Below are positions 1 through 10,375 of a DNA stretch of 64,000 nt, in pieces; position 1 is the stretch's first letter; the number at the start of each line of letters is the position of its first letter. The translations under genes and the position numbers were made by a program. This DNA is from Bifidobacterium pluvialisilvae (GTDB lineage Bacteria; Actinomycetota; Actinomycetes; Actinomycetales; Bifidobacteriaceae). The notes under the pieces were generated by a model, which saw only the letters and a program-made list of their open reading frames with translations, searched no databases and was not told the origin of the DNA. The stretch covers positions 124,001 to 188,000 of the forward strand of contig NZ_JAHBBI010000003.1 of NCBI RefSeq assembly GCF_019331695.1, read 5' to 3'.

Positions 1-225
1 CCCTCCCTGAAGGAGGCCATGGACCGGTACGGCGTCGTCCTGCGCGAACGCACCCATGTGGCGCACCGCACCGCGGAGACCGACGACATGGCCCGCCACT
101 ATGAGGGCGCCGTGGATGAGGCCTCCGACAGAAGACTCTCCCTGGCCATAGCGATGGTCATGAAGGCCGGCGTGCGCAAGGGGAACATCCGCAGTGCCCT
201 GCGGGTGACCAAGGAAATGATCTGA
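1..225 (+). CDS. C-terminal fragment of an unidentified protein upstream of murF
   Basis: The reading frame is open from the first base of the window to a TGA, so this is the last 74 residues of a gene that starts outside. The tail is charged, contains the stretch RLSLAIAMVMKAG and ends in KEMI. I recognise no domain. It lies about 100 bp before murF on the same strand, so it should belong to the division and cell-wall cluster. An internal ATG at base 19 is not a credible start because the frame continues upstream of it. Seen: an open frame. Inferred: cluster membership only. Confidence 0.6.
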   Translation, partial: PSLKEAMDRYGVVLRERTHVAHRTAETDDMARHYEGAVDEASDRRLSLAIAMVMKAGVRKGNIRSALRVTKEMI

Positions 226-325
226 GCCGGACGCATCGGCGGACCATGGTCCCGTAAGAGGCCGCGGGAACCGAAAACGGCAAGAGGACAAGAGAACGAC
301 AAGACGGAAGAGGTTGAGCGATATC

Positions 326-1846
326 ATGATGGCGATGACGGTGCAGGATGCGGCGAAGTCGGTTGCGGGCCTGCTGCACGACACGCAGGGGGACGGCGGT
401 TCCGCGGGCATCACGTCGGTGGTCACGGATTCCAGGAAGGTGGGGCCGGGCGCGCTGTTCGTCGCCATTGCGGGCGAACATGTGGACGGCCACGATTTCG
501 TCGGATCGGCGGCGAAGTCGGGGGCCGTGGCCGCATTGGTCGACCACGTCGTCGAGGACGCGCCGGTCGCGCAGATCGTGGTGAAGGACACCATAGCCGC
601 TTTGGGACTGCTGGCGAAGGCCAACATCGCGCTGCGCCGGGCGGCGCAGGCCCCGTTCACCGTCGTGGGCATCACCGGCTCGGTCGGCAAGACCACCACC
701 AAGGACCTGCTCAAGGCGCTGCTCGCCAGCCAGGCGGAGACCATCGCGCCGATCGGCTCGTTCAACAACGACATCGGCATGCCATTGACCGCGCTCGAAG
801 TGGGGGAGCGCACGCGCTTCCTCGTGTCGGAGATGGGCGCCAGCCATCTGGGGGAGATCGCATATCTGACCTCGCTGGTGCGTCCCGACATCTCCATCGT
901 GCTCAAAGTCGGCGTCGCGCACCTGGGGGAGTTCGGTTCCGTCGAGAACATCCAGAAGGCGAAGAGCGAGATCGTCGAGGCCCTCGACGAGCATGGCGTG
1001 GCGATACTGAACGCCGACGACGAGCATGTGGTGCCCATGGCGGCCATCGCCCCCGGCAAGGTGTTCTGGTTCGGCCAGGGCAGCGACGCGCAGATTCGCG
1101 CCTGGAACGTGACGACCGACGAGCACGACCGGGCCGAATTCGACATGATGCTGCCGGATGTCTCCGACCCCTGCCACGTCAGGCTGGCGATTCCCGGCCG
1201 CCACAACGTGATGAACGCCCTTGCCGCGGCCTCGGCCGCATGGTATCTGGGCGTGCCGGCCGATGACATCGTCCGCATCCTCGGCGAGCAGCGGCACATC
1301 AGCCCCCACCGCATGTCCGTGTTCCGACTGGAGCGCGGAGGAGCCGACTTCACCGTCATCGACGATTCGTTCAACGCCAACCCCGATTCCATGAAGGCCG
1401 GCCTCGATGGTCTCGCCGGCTGGTCCGCCGTCTCCGGAGGACGCCCCTTCCGCATCGCCGTCCTCGGCTCCATGCTGGAGCTCGGTGGCGACGAGGCGGC
1501 CCTGCACCGTTCCATCGGCGAATACGCCGTGCATGCCGGCGTCGACGCGGTGATCGCCGTCGGAGGCGAGCACGACGCCCTGCTCGACTCCCTCGCCGGC
1601 GATCTCGCCGAGGGCGCGCGCGCCGCGTCCGGGGATGCCCCGACACTGGTCGAGACGGCCCACAACGTCGACGAGGCCGACCTCGCCGTGATACGGCTGG
1701 CCCGGGACCACGACCACGCCGTCGTGCTGCTGAAGGGGTCGCACGCATCGGGACTCAGCGCGCTCGCCTCGCGCTGGGAGCGCAACGACCATGTGCCGGA
1801 TTCGGTGAATGCCGGTGCCGCTACGAAGAATGGAGAAACACTGTGA
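326..1846 (+). CDS. murF: UDP-N-acetylmuramoyl-tripeptide--D-alanyl-D-alanine ligase MurF
   Basis: Cytoplasmic ATP-dependent ligase that adds D-Ala-D-Ala to the UDP-MurNAc-tripeptide, the last soluble step of peptidoglycan precursor synthesis. The 506-residue product has the three-domain Mur ligase layout: an N-terminal UDP-binding domain with the TDSR motif near residue 35, the ATP loop GITGSVGKTT at 115-124, and a C-terminal domain with DDSFNANPDS. The frame extends to a TTG at 314, but the GGAAGAGG ribosome site lies almost on that codon and sits 12 nt before ATG 326, so I chose 326 (ATG 329 is also possible). The end overlaps mraY by 4 bp, which suggests translational coupling. The family call is secure. 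Confidence 0.95.
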   Translation: MMAMTVQDAAKSVAGLLHDTQGDGGSAGITSVVTDSRKVGPGALFVAIAGEHVDGHDFVGSAAKSGAVAALVDHVVEDAPVAQIVVKDTIAALGLLAKANIALRRAAQAPFTVVGITGSVGKTTTKDLLKALLASQAETIAPIGSFNNDIGMPLTALEVGERTRFLVSEMGASHLGEIAYLTSLVRPDISIVLKVGVAHLGEFGSVENIQKAKSEIVEALDEHGVAILNADDEHVVPMAAIAPGKVFWFGQGSDAQIRAWNVTTDEHDRAEFDMMLPDVSDPCHVRLAIPGRHNVMNALAAASAAWYLGVPADDIVRILGEQRHISPHRMSVFRLERGGADFTVIDDSFNANPDSMKAGLDGLAGWSAVSGGRPFRIAVLGSMLELGGDEAALHRSIGEYAVHAGVDAVIAVGGEHDALLDSLAGDLAEGARAASGDAPTLVETAHNVDEADLAVIRLARDHDHAVVLLKGSHASGLSALASRWERNDHVPDSVNAGAATKNGETL

Positions 1847-2946
1847 TCTCGCTGCTCATCGGCCTTGGCGTCTCCCTGATCGTCGCCCTGGTCGGCACGC
1901 CGCTGCTCATTCATCTGGTGCACAAGCTGCATTACGGCCAGTACATTCGCCAGGACGGACCGCAGTCCCATCTGGTCAAGCGAGGTACGCCGACGCTCGG
2001 CGGGGTCGTCATCAACCTCGCCATCGTGCTGGGGTGGGCGTCGTCCGCCCTGTACCGGTTCGTCGCCTACCACGACAGGCCCTCCTGGACGGCGATCCTC
2101 GTGTTGTTCGCCATGCTTTCGATGGGCTGTCTCGGGTTCATCGACGATTTCGCCAAGGTGCGCAAGAAGCAGAACGAGGGTCTTTCCGTCCGCGGCAAGT
2201 TCTTCGGCCAGTTCGTGTTCGCCACCCTGTTCGCCGTGCTGACGCTGATAGTCCCCACGAAAAGCGGATTCCCCAGCGCCCAGGCCGGCATCGCGTTCAT
2301 CGAGCACCCGTTCATCTCGTTCGAATTCGCGGGCCGCGTCGTGGCCATCGTGCTGTTCGTCATCTGGGTGAACTTCCTCATGACCGCATGGACGAACGCC
2401 TTCAACCTGACCGATGGTCTTGACGGCCTCGCCAGCGGTACGTCCATGGCCGCGTTCATCGGGTACGCGCTGATCGCCTACTGGGAGTCCTACCACCTGA
2501 AGGGGTCGAACGCCCAGGGCCTCACCTACTCGGTTTCCGACCCGCAGGATCTGGCCATCATCGCCGCATGTGCCGTCGCCGCCTGCTGCGGGTTCCTGTG
2601 GTACAACACGAACCCGGCCAAGATTTTCATGGGCGACACCGGCTCCCTGGCCCTTGGCGGCCTGTTCGCCGCGCTGTCGATCACCACGCACACCGAGGTC
2701 CTCGCCGTCGTGCTCGGCGGCCTGTTCGTCATGGAGACCTGCTCCGATGTGATCCAGGTCGGATACTTCAAGATGACGCACAAGCGCGTGTTCAAGATGG
2801 CCCCCATCCACCATCATTTTGAACTGTGTGGCTGGCAGGAGAACACGGTCGTTGTACGCTTCTGGATGATCGAGATGTTCTTTGTGCTCGTCGGATTGGT
2901 GATGTTCTACTCCAACTGGCTGGTCGGCTCCGGTCAGCTGCTGTGA
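1843..2946 (+). CDS. mraY: Phospho-N-acetylmuramoyl-pentapeptide-transferase MraY
   Basis: Integral membrane enzyme that moves phospho-MurNAc-pentapeptide from UDP to undecaprenyl phosphate, giving lipid I. The 367-residue protein has about ten hydrophobic helices. Family motifs are visible: GTPTLGG near residue 50, the cytoplasmic aspartates in [30 protein letters not shown] and the histidine cluster PIHHHFE. The start is a GTG overlapping the murF stop (GTGA). Length and motif order are normal for the family, and the place between murF and murD is the classic one. Confidence 0.97.
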   Translation: MISLLIGLGVSLIVALVGTPLLIHLVHKLHYGQYIRQDGPQSHLVKRGTPTLGGVVINLAIVLGWASSALYRFVAYHDRPSWTAILVLFAMLSMGCLGFIDDFAKVRKKQNEGLSVRGKFFGQFVFATLFAVLTLIVPTKSGFPSAQAGIAFIEHPFISFEFAGRVVAIVLFVIWVNFLMTAWTNAFNLTDGLDGLASGTSMAAFIGYALIAYWESYHLKGSNAQGLTYSVSDPQDLAIIAACAVAACCGFLWYNTNPAKIFMGDTGSLALGGLFAALSITTHTEVLAVVLGGLFVMETCSDVIQVGYFKMTHKRVFKMAPIHHHFELCGWQENTVVVRFWMIEMFFVLVGLVMFYSNWLVGSGQLL

Positions 2947-2995
2947 CCGATGGACGTCCATTTCGGCGACAGCGTTTCAAGGGAGGAAAACCGAT

Positions 2996-4429
2996 ATGAC
3001 CACAGTTGAGAATTTCGACGGCGCCACGGTGATGGTCGCCGGATTGGGTGTCTCAGGACGCAGCGCCTGCAAGGTGCTCGCCGATTTGGGCGCCACCGTG
3101 CTGACCTATGATGAACGCAAGCCGGAGGCCGACTTCCACACCGAGGCCGACATCGATTTCGACAGGCTTGATGCCATCATGACCTCGCCGGTGTTCCCTC
3201 CCTCCACGCCGTTCCTGCGTGAGGCGGCCGCACGCGGCATCGACGTGATGAGCGAGGTCGAACTGGCGTGGCGCACCCGCGTGAAGGCGTCCCGTACCGG
3301 CAAGCCGGCGCCGTGGGTCGGCATCACCGGCACCAACGGCAAGACCTCCACCACGGAGATGGTTTCGGAGATGCTGCGCGCCTCCGGACTCAACGCCCCC
3401 GCGGTGGGCAACATCGGCGTCCCCGTCTCCGCCGCCGCGGTCAACGCGTCCTACGACGCCCTGGCCGTGGAGCTCAGCTCCTTCCAGATGCATTTCACGG
3501 ATTCGCTGGCGCTTGATTGCGCGGCCATCACCAACCTCGCCGACGATCATCTGGACTGGCACGGAGGCTTCGCCAACTATGCGGCCGACAAGGCCAAGGT
3601 GTACCACGGCGTCAGGCGCGTCCTCGTATACAACGCCGACGACCGTCGTGTGACCGAAATCGCCATGGCGGCGCATCCCGCCGAGGGATGCCGCCGTGTC
3701 GGCTTCACCCTCGGCGTTCCCACGGCCGGGCAGATCGGCGTCGAGGACGGATGGATCGTGGACCGCAGCGGCCTGCGCTCCGCCGACGCGCCCGAACACA
3801 TGGCCAAGGTGCTGGACTTCTCGCATCTGAGCGAACCCGACGGCACCATCTACCCGCACCTGCTCGCGGACGCCATGTGCGCGCTGGCCCTGGTGCTGGG
3901 CATGGGCATCCCCTCCAGCGTGGCGTTGGGTGCACTGCGCTCGTTCGCTCCCGGAGGCCACCGCATCGCCAAGGTGGCGCAGTTGGACACGCCCTCCGGG
4001 ACGATTCGCTTCATCGACGACTCCAAGGCCACCAATGCGCATGCCGCGCACGCGTCGCTCTCCAGCTTCGGCGGGAAGTCCGTGGTGTGGATCGCCGGCG
4101 GTCTCGCCAAGGGATCGCGGTTCGAGGACCTCGTGGCCGATCAGGCGAAGACCATCCGTGCCGCCGTGGTCATCGGCGTCGACCAGCAGCCCATGCTGGA
4201 CGCGTTCCGGTCCAAGGCCCCTGGGATTCCGGTCACGGCTATCGCCCCGGAGCCGAAGGACACGGTCATGGATCGCGCCGTGGACGCCGCAGGCGCGCTG
4301 GCGGCCGGCGGCGACGTGGTGCTCATGGCCCCCGCATGCGCCTCGATGGACCAGTTCAAGTCGTATGCCGACCGCGGCGAGCGTTTCGCCGCGGCCGCAC
4401 GGCGGTGGGTGGCGGCCCATGGCGAATAG
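2996..4429 (+). CDS. murD: UDP-N-acetylmuramoylalanine--D-glutamate ligase MurD
   Basis: Cytoplasmic Mur ligase that adds D-glutamate to UDP-MurNAc-L-Ala. The 477-residue product begins with a Rossmann-like UDP domain ([12 protein letters not shown] near residue 13). It then carries the ATP loop [13 protein letters not shown] at about 109-121 and the C-terminal [12 protein letters not shown] motif that contacts the substrate. A GGGAGG ribosome site sits 9 nt before the ATG. The last 11 bp overlap ftsW in another frame, so the two are probably translated in tandem. Confidence 0.96.
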   Translation: MTTVENFDGATVMVAGLGVSGRSACKVLADLGATVLTYDERKPEADFHTEADIDFDRLDAIMTSPVFPPSTPFLREAAARGIDVMSEVELAWRTRVKASRTGKPAPWVGITGTNGKTSTTEMVSEMLRASGLNAPAVGNIGVPVSAAAVNASYDALAVELSSFQMHFTDSLALDCAAITNLADDHLDWHGGFANYAADKAKVYHGVRRVLVYNADDRRVTEIAMAAHPAEGCRRVGFTLGVPTAGQIGVEDGWIVDRSGLRSADAPEHMAKVLDFSHLSEPDGTIYPHLLADAMCALALVLGMGIPSSVALGALRSFAPGGHRIAKVAQLDTPSGTIRFIDDSKATNAHAAHASLSSFGGKSVVWIAGGLAKGSRFEDLVADQAKTIRAAVVIGVDQQPMLDAFRSKAPGIPVTAIAPEPKDTVMDRAVDAAGALAAGGDVVLMAPACASMDQFKSYADRGERFAAAARRWVAAHGE

Positions 4430-5804
4430 GAAGCCGGCGGCCGGCAAGTCATCGGCGCCGTCCTCCTCGCGGGGAAAGGCCCCGGCGCGTTCGCGGTCGG
4501 TCGTGTCCCGGTCCGGAACGGAACGGACGCGACGGTCCAAGGACGTCCAACTCAAGGGACTGGACAAGGCCGTGGCTCTGGTGACCAATGGCTCGCCGGT
4601 GGCCCGGACCGGACCGGGGGACACCGGCACCAAGCCGATCAGCTACACGGGCATCCGATGCCTGCTCAATCCGGTATGGTGCTACTACGGGTTCATCATC
4701 TCCGTGGTGGCGCTGACCCTGTTCGGCATGCTCATGGTGTTCTCCAGCTCGACCGTGGATCTGGTGTCCCAAGGCCATTCCCCATGGAAGAACCTTCTGC
4801 AGCAGATTCTGTTCACGGCGATCGGCGCCGTTGCGGGGTTCGTGCTTTCCGCCACGCCGCTGAAGGCCTATCGCAGGCTCGCCACCGCGCTGCTGGTCGT
4901 GACGATCGGCGTGCAGCTGCTCACCATGGTCCCCGGCATCGGCGTCACCGCTGGCGGCAACCAGGGCTGGATCGACCTCGGCTTCGTTCGGTTGCAGCCC
5001 GCCGAGGCCCTCAAGCTGGCGCTATGCATCTGGATGCCCTCCTCGCTGCTCCGCGCCAAGGGCCGTCCCACCCCCGATCTCAAGGCGTGGGGAAGGGCAT
5101 ACGGCAGGACGTTCCTCGGTTTCCTCTGCGCCGCGGGCGCCGTGGGCCTGGGACATGACCTCGGCACCTGCATGATCATCGTGCTCATCGGTGCGGCCGC
5201 CCTGCTCATCAGCGGCTTCCCCCTGCGCTGGTTCCTTCCCATGGTCATCGCCGGTGGCATCGCCGTGCTGTACATGTTCGTCGCGGGAAGCTCAAACCGC
5301 ATGAGCCGCATCCGGGCCACCTACGGCACCTGCACGGGGGACGACCTGACCGGGGTGTGCTATCAAGCCATCCACGGCACCTACGCCCTGGCCTCGGGCG
5401 GCCTGACCGGCGTGGGGCTCGGCAACTCCCGCGAGAAGTGGAACTACCTTCCCGCCGCGCAGAACGACTTCATCCTCGCCGTCATCGGCGAGGAACTGGG
5501 ATTCCTCGGCGCGTGCGCCGTGGTGCTCGGCTTCGTCATCATGGGCTGGTGCCTGGTCAACATCGCCATACGGCACCAGAACGCCTATGCGCGCATGGTG
5601 CTCATGTGCATCGTCGTATGGCTCACCGGCCAAGCGCTCGTCAACATCGGCGTCGTCGTCAGGTTCCTGCCTGTCATGGGACTGCCCATGCCGTTCGTCT
5701 CCTCCGGAGGAACATCGTTGGTCATGTGTCTGGCGGCGGCGGGCACGGCGGTGCGCATGGCCCGGGTGCAGGGCGAGATCAAGACCGCGGTGGCGCGCTC
5801 GTGA
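4419..5804 (+). CDS. ftsW: FtsW, lipid II polymerase of the division septum
   Basis: SEDS-family glycosyltransferase that polymerises lipid II at the septum together with a class B penicillin-binding protein. The 461-residue product has about 85 charged cytoplasmic residues rich in Ser, Arg and Lys, then about ten membrane helices. SEDS marks include [15 protein letters not shown], the extracytoplasmic loop ending [14 protein letters not shown] and PFVSSGGTS. The frame stays open to 3930, but that extension runs through murD; the ATG at 4419 inside the end of murD gives the normal length. The long basic N-terminal tail resembles actinobacterial FtsW. Confidence 0.94.
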   Translation: MANRKPAAGKSSAPSSSRGKAPARSRSVVSRSGTERTRRSKDVQLKGLDKAVALVTNGSPVARTGPGDTGTKPISYTGIRCLLNPVWCYYGFIISVVALTLFGMLMVFSSSTVDLVSQGHSPWKNLLQQILFTAIGAVAGFVLSATPLKAYRRLATALLVVTIGVQLLTMVPGIGVTAGGNQGWIDLGFVRLQPAEALKLALCIWMPSSLLRAKGRPTPDLKAWGRAYGRTFLGFLCAAGAVGLGHDLGTCMIIVLIGAAALLISGFPLRWFLPMVIAGGIAVLYMFVAGSSNRMSRIRATYGTCTGDDLTGVCYQAIHGTYALASGGLTGVGLGNSREKWNYLPAAQNDFILAVIGEELGFLGACAVVLGFVIMGWCLVNIAIRHQNAYARMVLMCIVVWLTGQALVNIGVVVRFLPVMGLPMPFVSSGGTSLVMCLAAAGTAVRMARVQGEIKTAVARS

Positions 5805-5885
5805 CGATGGCCGCATCCCGGACGCCGGCTTCCGGACGTTGGCCTGCGGATGCGCCGGGCCGTATCGGGCGCTATGCTCGTAAGC

Positions 5886-7058
5886 ATGTCTGAAGGAGTA
5901 AGCATCGTGCTCGCCGGAGGCGGCACCGCAGGTCATGTCAACCCGTTGCTCAGCATCGCCTCGAGCATCCGTGAGATCGAACCGTCCGCCCTGATCAGCG
6001 TCATCGGCACCGAAGTGGGTCTGGAGAAGCGGCTGGTCCCCGCCGCGGGATTCGAGATGGACACCATCGAGAAGGTGCCGTTCCCCAGGTCGCTGAACGC
6101 CGACGCCTTCAAGTTCCCGTTCCGGTGGACCAAGGAGACGCGGCGCGTGAAGGAGATTCTCGCCGAGCGCCATGCCGACGTGCTCGTCGGTGTGGGCGGC
6201 TATGCCTCCGCACCCGCCTACTATGCCGCCCACAGAATGGGCATCCCCGTCGTCATCCATGAGCAGAACGCGCGTGCGGGCATGGCGAACCGTCTCGGCG
6301 CGCGCTGGGCCGACTTCATCGGCACCGTCTATGAGCACACCGGTCTCAGCGCCGGGCCGAACACCACCATCGAGCGCGTCGGGCTTCCGCTCCGCCCGGC
6401 GATCGCCCAGGTCGCCGCCGACATGGAGGCCGACAGGGCGGCGGCACGGGCGAAGGGAGCCGCCGCACTGGGCGTCGACCCGGGACGTCCGATCGTGCTT
6501 GTCACCGGAGGGTCCCTCGGCGCGCAGAGCCTGAACGTGGCCGTGTCGAACGCCGCGCGGGAGCTGCTGGACGTGGCGCAGGTCATCCACCTGACCGGAA
6601 AGGGCAAGATGGGCCAGGTGCGCAAGCTGGTCTCGGCCTCCGCCGGGGATGGCGTGCTCACCGGCATCGGGGCCGACACCGCCGGGGCCGGCGACTATCA
6701 TGCCGCGGAATACCTTGAGCGCATCGACCAGGCGTTCGCCTGCGCCGATCTGGTGATGTGCCGTTCCGGCGCCGGCACCGTGGCGGAGATCGCCGCGCTC
6801 GGCGTGCCTGCGGTATATGTGCCGCTGCCTATCGGCAACGGCGAGCAGCGGTTCAACGCCGAGCCCGTCGTCGAGGCGGGTGGCGGCTTTATGGTCAGGG
6901 ACGACGACTTCACCTGCGACTGGGTGACGGGCCATGTTCCCGGGCTGCTGGCCGACAAGGACCGTCTGGCATCAATCGCACGGGCCGCGTGGGGATACGG
7001 CATCAGGGATGCCGCCCAGACCATGGCGCGGCGCGTACTTGCGCTGGCCCGCCGCTGA
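5886..7058 (+). CDS. murG: UDP-N-acetylglucosamine--lipid I GlcNAc transferase MurG
   Basis: Peripheral membrane GT-B glycosyltransferase that adds GlcNAc to lipid I to make lipid II. The 390-residue protein shows the N-terminal [10 protein letters not shown] loop, [12 protein letters not shown], the mid-protein [11 protein letters not shown] and the donor-binding region [23 protein letters not shown] chose ATG 5886 because it keeps the first beta strand (VSIVLAGG). A GTG at 5907 has a better placed AAGGAG but would truncate that strand, and an upstream GTG-type start at 5850 looks too long. It follows ftsW by 81 bp. Confidence 0.94.
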   Translation: MSEGVSIVLAGGGTAGHVNPLLSIASSIREIEPSALISVIGTEVGLEKRLVPAAGFEMDTIEKVPFPRSLNADAFKFPFRWTKETRRVKEILAERHADVLVGVGGYASAPAYYAAHRMGIPVVIHEQNARAGMANRLGARWADFIGTVYEHTGLSAGPNTTIERVGLPLRPAIAQVAADMEADRAAARAKGAAALGVDPGRPIVLVTGGSLGAQSLNVAVSNAARELLDVAQVIHLTGKGKMGQVRKLVSASAGDGVLTGIGADTAGAGDYHAAEYLERIDQAFACADLVMCRSGAGTVAEIAALGVPAVYVPLPIGNGEQRFNAEPVVEAGGGFMVRDDDFTCDWVTGHVPGLLADKDRLASIARAAWGYGIRDAAQTMARRVLALARR

Positions 7059-7134
7059 CGTCCGCAAGGCCGGCGTTTATCCCGGCCTCGTCGATAATGG
7101 AATGAGTTTGCCATTTCTATAAGGAGATTCCGCC

Positions 7135-8709
7135 GTGTCAGACACACCACGTCATGATGCCATCGTTCTTGAACCCACCAGTCGCCCATCCGACGCCGAT
7201 ACGCTTACGTTGGACAAGCTGGGACGAACCCATTTCATCGGCATCGGCGGCGCCGGCATGAGCGTTCTGGCGGAGATCCTGCACGAACGCGGCGTCGACG
7301 TGCAGGGCTCCGATCGTGAACGGGGCCCGAAGGTGGAACGCCTCGAGGAACTCGGCATCACCGTCCATATCGGCCAGCGGGCGGAAAACGTCGAGGGCGT
7401 GGACACCATCGTCTGGTCCAGCGCCATCAAGTCCGACAATCCCGAGATCGTAGCCGGCGTCAATGCCGGTGCGAGGCTCATGCACCGCAGCGACGTCCTC
7501 GCCCTGCTCATGCAGTCGGCCCGTGCCGTCACCGTGGCGGGCGCCCATGGCAAGACCACGACCAGCGCACTGCTGTCGCACATCCTCGTCAACGCAGGCG
7601 AGGGCGAGCTCGCCGACCCCAGCTACGCCATCGGCGGTTCCATCCAGGGGCCCAACGGCACGCTCGACGGCGGTCATGCCGGCAAGGGAAGCGTTCTTGT
7701 GGCCGAGGCCGACGAGTCCGACGGCAGCTTCGCGAAATACCATCCGCAAATCGCCGTGATCACCAACGTCGAAGCCGAGCATCTCGACCACTACGGCACC
7801 GCCGAGGCATACCGTCAGGCGTTCGTCGACCATGCGCACCACGCCACCGGGCATGTGGTGCTGTGCGGCGACAACGACGGCGCGCTCGCCGTGCTGCGTT
7901 CCCTCGAACCGCAGGCCGCGGCCCACGCCGTGGTCTATTCCACGCAGCGGCCGGAGGCCCTCGGCGACATCAACGGCGCGGCATACGTGCATATTGACCA
8001 CGAGTCCGAAGCCGCCGCGGAACCGCATACGGACACCCCGTCCGAAGCGGTGGAGTCCTTTGTCCTGCACCTGCCGCAGCGGATCGCCGGCGGCGCGGAC
8101 ATCCCGGTGCGGCTGCGCATCCCCGGCATCCACAATGCGCGCAACGCCACGGCCGCCATCATCGCCGCGACGCTGCTGGGCATGGATCCCCGGGACGCGG
8201 CACACGCTGCGGGCACGTTCCGTGGTGCCGCACGACGTTTTGAAATCAGGGGAGAGGTCGCCGGCGTGACCGTCGTGGACGACTACGCCCACCATCCCAC
8301 GGAGATCGGCGCCCTGCTCGACGCGGCACGGCGTCGTTTCCCCGAGGCCACGATCCGTGTGCTCTTCCAGCCGCATCTGTTCTCCCGCACCAAGTTCTTC
8401 GCCTATGATTTCGCACAGGAGCTGGCCAAGGCCGACGACGTCATCGTCACCTGCATCTTCCCCGCCCGTGAGAAGCAGGCGGACTACCCGTCCGTCACCG
8501 CACACACGGTGGTCGACGCCGCGGTCAACATCGAACACGATCCCCAGCGGGGATGGATCCAGGCCGTGCCGGACATGTGCCAGGCGGCCAAGATGCTCGC
8601 CATGCGCAGCAAGCCGGGTGATGTGATCTTCACCGTCGGCGCCGGCGACATCACCAACATGGGCGAGGTCATCCTCAGCGTGCTGCGTACGCGAGGCGAC
8701 AGGGACTGA
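7135..8709 (+). CDS. murC: UDP-N-acetylmuramate--L-alanine ligase MurC
   Basis: First Mur ligase of the cytoplasmic pathway; it adds L-alanine to UDP-MurNAc. The product is 524 residues with about 35 extra residues before the Rossmann motif HFIGIGGAGMSVLAEIL. The ATP loop is GAHGKTTTSALL, and the C-terminal domain has DDYAHHPTEI and FQPHLFSRT. A clean AAGGAG stands 9 nt before the GTG start. A GATAAT hexamer at 7093-7098 could be a local promoter, so murC-ftsQ may have a start of their own. At 524 residues it is slightly longer than usual because of an acidic insertion near residue 290-315. Confidence 0.95.
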   Translation: MSDTPRHDAIVLEPTSRPSDADTLTLDKLGRTHFIGIGGAGMSVLAEILHERGVDVQGSDRERGPKVERLEELGITVHIGQRAENVEGVDTIVWSSAIKSDNPEIVAGVNAGARLMHRSDVLALLMQSARAVTVAGAHGKTTTSALLSHILVNAGEGELADPSYAIGGSIQGPNGTLDGGHAGKGSVLVAEADESDGSFAKYHPQIAVITNVEAEHLDHYGTAEAYRQAFVDHAHHATGHVVLCGDNDGALAVLRSLEPQAAAHAVVYSTQRPEALGDINGAAYVHIDHESEAAAEPHTDTPSEAVESFVLHLPQRIAGGADIPVRLRIPGIHNARNATAAIIAATLLGMDPRDAAHAAGTFRGAARRFEIRGEVAGVTVVDDYAHHPTEIGALLDAARRRFPEATIRVLFQPHLFSRTKFFAYDFAQELAKADDVIVTCIFPAREKQADYPSVTAHTVVDAAVNIEHDPQRGWIQAVPDMCQAAKMLAMRSKPGDVIFTVGAGDITNMGEVILSVLRTRGDRD

Positions 8710-8825
8710 ACCATGGCCACCCGCCGCTGACGCGGTGCCGGGGCCGTCGCGAATCACACGTAATCACCGCCGGCCGGTCTCACGGGCCAACGGCATAAGG
8801 CATATCGGACACGAGGGGAATGGGC

Positions 8826-9836
8826 ATGGCAGGACGAACGGTCTCTTCACGTGGCGGCGGATCGCATGACGATGGCATCGGCCGTACCGTCTCCTCGAAC
8901 GGCTCCGCACGGTCGTCGGAGATGACGGGGCGCCGTTCCCCGCGCGTCGCCCACTCCTCGTCCCGAAATCCCGGTTCCTCGGAATCCGGGGATTTCGTCG
9001 ACGTGCGACGGATGAAATCGCACAAGTCGGTCGCCGAACGGCTGGACGGCGAGGACTTCGGCGGTCCGGGACTGTTCGCCAGACCCAAGGTCGTGAACTT
9101 CCCCGAACGTCTTGCGGAACGCAGGCAGGTTTTGCGCCGCCAGCGCATATTCCATGTGGCGATCGGCGTGCTGATTGTCGCCGCGATCGTGCTGGTCATA
9201 TGGGGGTTGCTGTTCTCGCCGTTGCTCAGGCTCCACGACGACCGCATCGACGTGACCGGCACCAACACCTGGGTCTCGAAGACCAAGGTCGCCGATATCG
9301 CCGGCGAACAGGCCGGGAAATCGTTGCTGCTTGTCAACGCGGAGACCATGGAGAACGATATCGCCGACCTTCCGGGCGTGACCTCGGCGACCGTGACCAA
9401 ACACTTCCCCCATGGCATGACGGTGGACGTGCAAGCGGAGATCCCCGCGGCGATACTGCGCGCCTCCGACAAAAGCCTGACCGCCGTCGACCGGGAGGGG
9501 CGAGTCCTCAACGCCGTCAACGCTTCGGTCAAGGGCATCCCCGTCATCGAGGTGAGCGACGCCAAGCGGGGACTGGATAACAAGGCCGTACAGCAGGCGT
9601 TGAAGATCCTCGGCTCCCTTGACGAGTCCGTACGGCAGAAGATCACCAAGGTGGAGGCGAAGACCCAGGATTCCGTGACCACGAAGCTCAGCGACGGCTA
9701 CACCATCATATGGGGCAATTCCTCGGACATCGCCCTGAAAAAGGCCGTCGTCGACAAGCTGCTGGAGAATCCGAAGCAGCTCGGCGGCGCGAAGACCATC
9801 AACGTCGCCGCACCCGACAAGGCCACCATCAAATAG
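8826..9836 (+). CDS. ftsQ: Cell division protein FtsQ (DivIB family, POTRA domain)
   Basis: Bitopic division protein that links early and late divisome parts with FtsB and FtsL. The 336-residue product has about 108 cytoplasmic residues rich in Ser, Arg and Gly, one membrane helix at about 109-132, then an extracytoplasmic POTRA domain starting near LRLHDDRIDVTGTN and ending before a disordered tail. Sequence identity in FtsQ is low in general, so the call rests on topology, the POTRA pattern and its place after murC. The ATG at 8826 is preferred over 8820 because the GAGGGGA site abuts the latter. It is the last gene of the cluster here; the next gene is dtd on the other strand, and ftsZ is absent. 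Confidence 0.88.
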   Translation: MAGRTVSSRGGGSHDDGIGRTVSSNGSARSSEMTGRRSPRVAHSSSRNPGSSESGDFVDVRRMKSHKSVAERLDGEDFGGPGLFARPKVVNFPERLAERRQVLRRQRIFHVAIGVLIVAAIVLVIWGLLFSPLLRLHDDRIDVTGTNTWVSKTKVADIAGEQAGKSLLLVNAETMENDIADLPGVTSATVTKHFPHGMTVDVQAEIPAAILRASDKSLTAVDREGRVLNAVNASVKGIPVIEVSDAKRGLDNKAVQQALKILGSLDESVRQKITKVEAKTQDSVTTKLSDGYTIIWGNSSDIALKKAVVDKLLENPKQLGGAKTINVAAPDKATIK

Positions 9837-9873
9837 ATGGTGACAAAGCGGACGGCGACGTATTCGGCAACGG

Positions 9874-10347
9874 TTATTTCATAAGAACATCGGTATCATA
9901 CGAAATGGTCACGGGGCCGTCGTTCGTCAACGACACCTGCATATGCGCACCGAAACGTCCCTCCCGTACGACGACGCCATACGATGCCAGCTCCTCATTG
10001 AACCCATGCCAGATGCGTTCGGCGTGGTCGGGCTTGCCGGCACCGGTGAATCCGGGTCGGTTGCCCTTGCGCACGTCGGCGAACAGGGTGAACTGGGAGA
10101 TGGATAATACCTCGCCGCCGACATCGAGCAGGGAGCGGTTCATCTTGCCGTTCTCGTCCTCGAACACCCGAAGATGGGCGATTTTCCTCGCCAGCCACGA
10201 AACCTGTTCCGCGCCGTCTGCGTCGGCCACACCGACCAGCAGCATATAACCCGGACCGATGGATTGCGGCGTGAATGGTTCGTCCTGCGGCGATTCGGGA
10301 ACAACGTCAACCGATGCCTGCGATACTTTCTGCACAATGATACGCAT
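9874..10347 (-). CDS. dtd: D-aminoacyl-tRNA deacylase Dtd
   Basis: Proofreading hydrolase that removes D-amino acids, and glycine from tRNA-Ala, from mischarged tRNAs. The 157-residue product starts MRIIVQKVSQASV, carries SQFTLFADVRKGNRPGF (the SQFT catalytic motif) and ends with NDGPVTISYDT (the Gly-cisPro-type GPVT loop). The frame continues upstream to 10905 but that extension lies antisense to the neighbouring gene; the ATG at 10347 gives the family length and N-terminus. It converges with ftsQ across 37 bp and is probably transcribed with the upstream DUF4391 gene, whose stop is 28 bp before it. Confidence 0.95.
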   Translation of the reverse strand: MRIIVQKVSQASVDVVPESPQDEPFTPQSIGPGYMLLVGVADADGAEQVSWLARKIAHLRVFEDENGKMNRSLLDVGGEVLSISQFTLFADVRKGNRPGFTGAGKPDHAERIWHGFNEELASYGVVVREGRFGAHMQVSLTNDGPVTISYDTDVLMK

Positions 10348-10375
10348 ACGGTTCAGTCTACGGTTCGGCGAGACG

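Noticed and set aside
421-520. TGTGGACGG inside murF as a further competence box
   Set aside because: A single copy inside coding sequence, where GTG GAC is a common Val-Asp codon pair; no paired box or palindrome.
158-1792. 544-codon minus-strand ORF opposite murF
   Set aside because: Shadow of murF; no family features, typical of GC-rich antisense frames.
3930-4418. N-terminal extension of ftsW
   Set aside because: Lies wholly inside murD in another frame; the ATG at 4419 gives the normal FtsW start.
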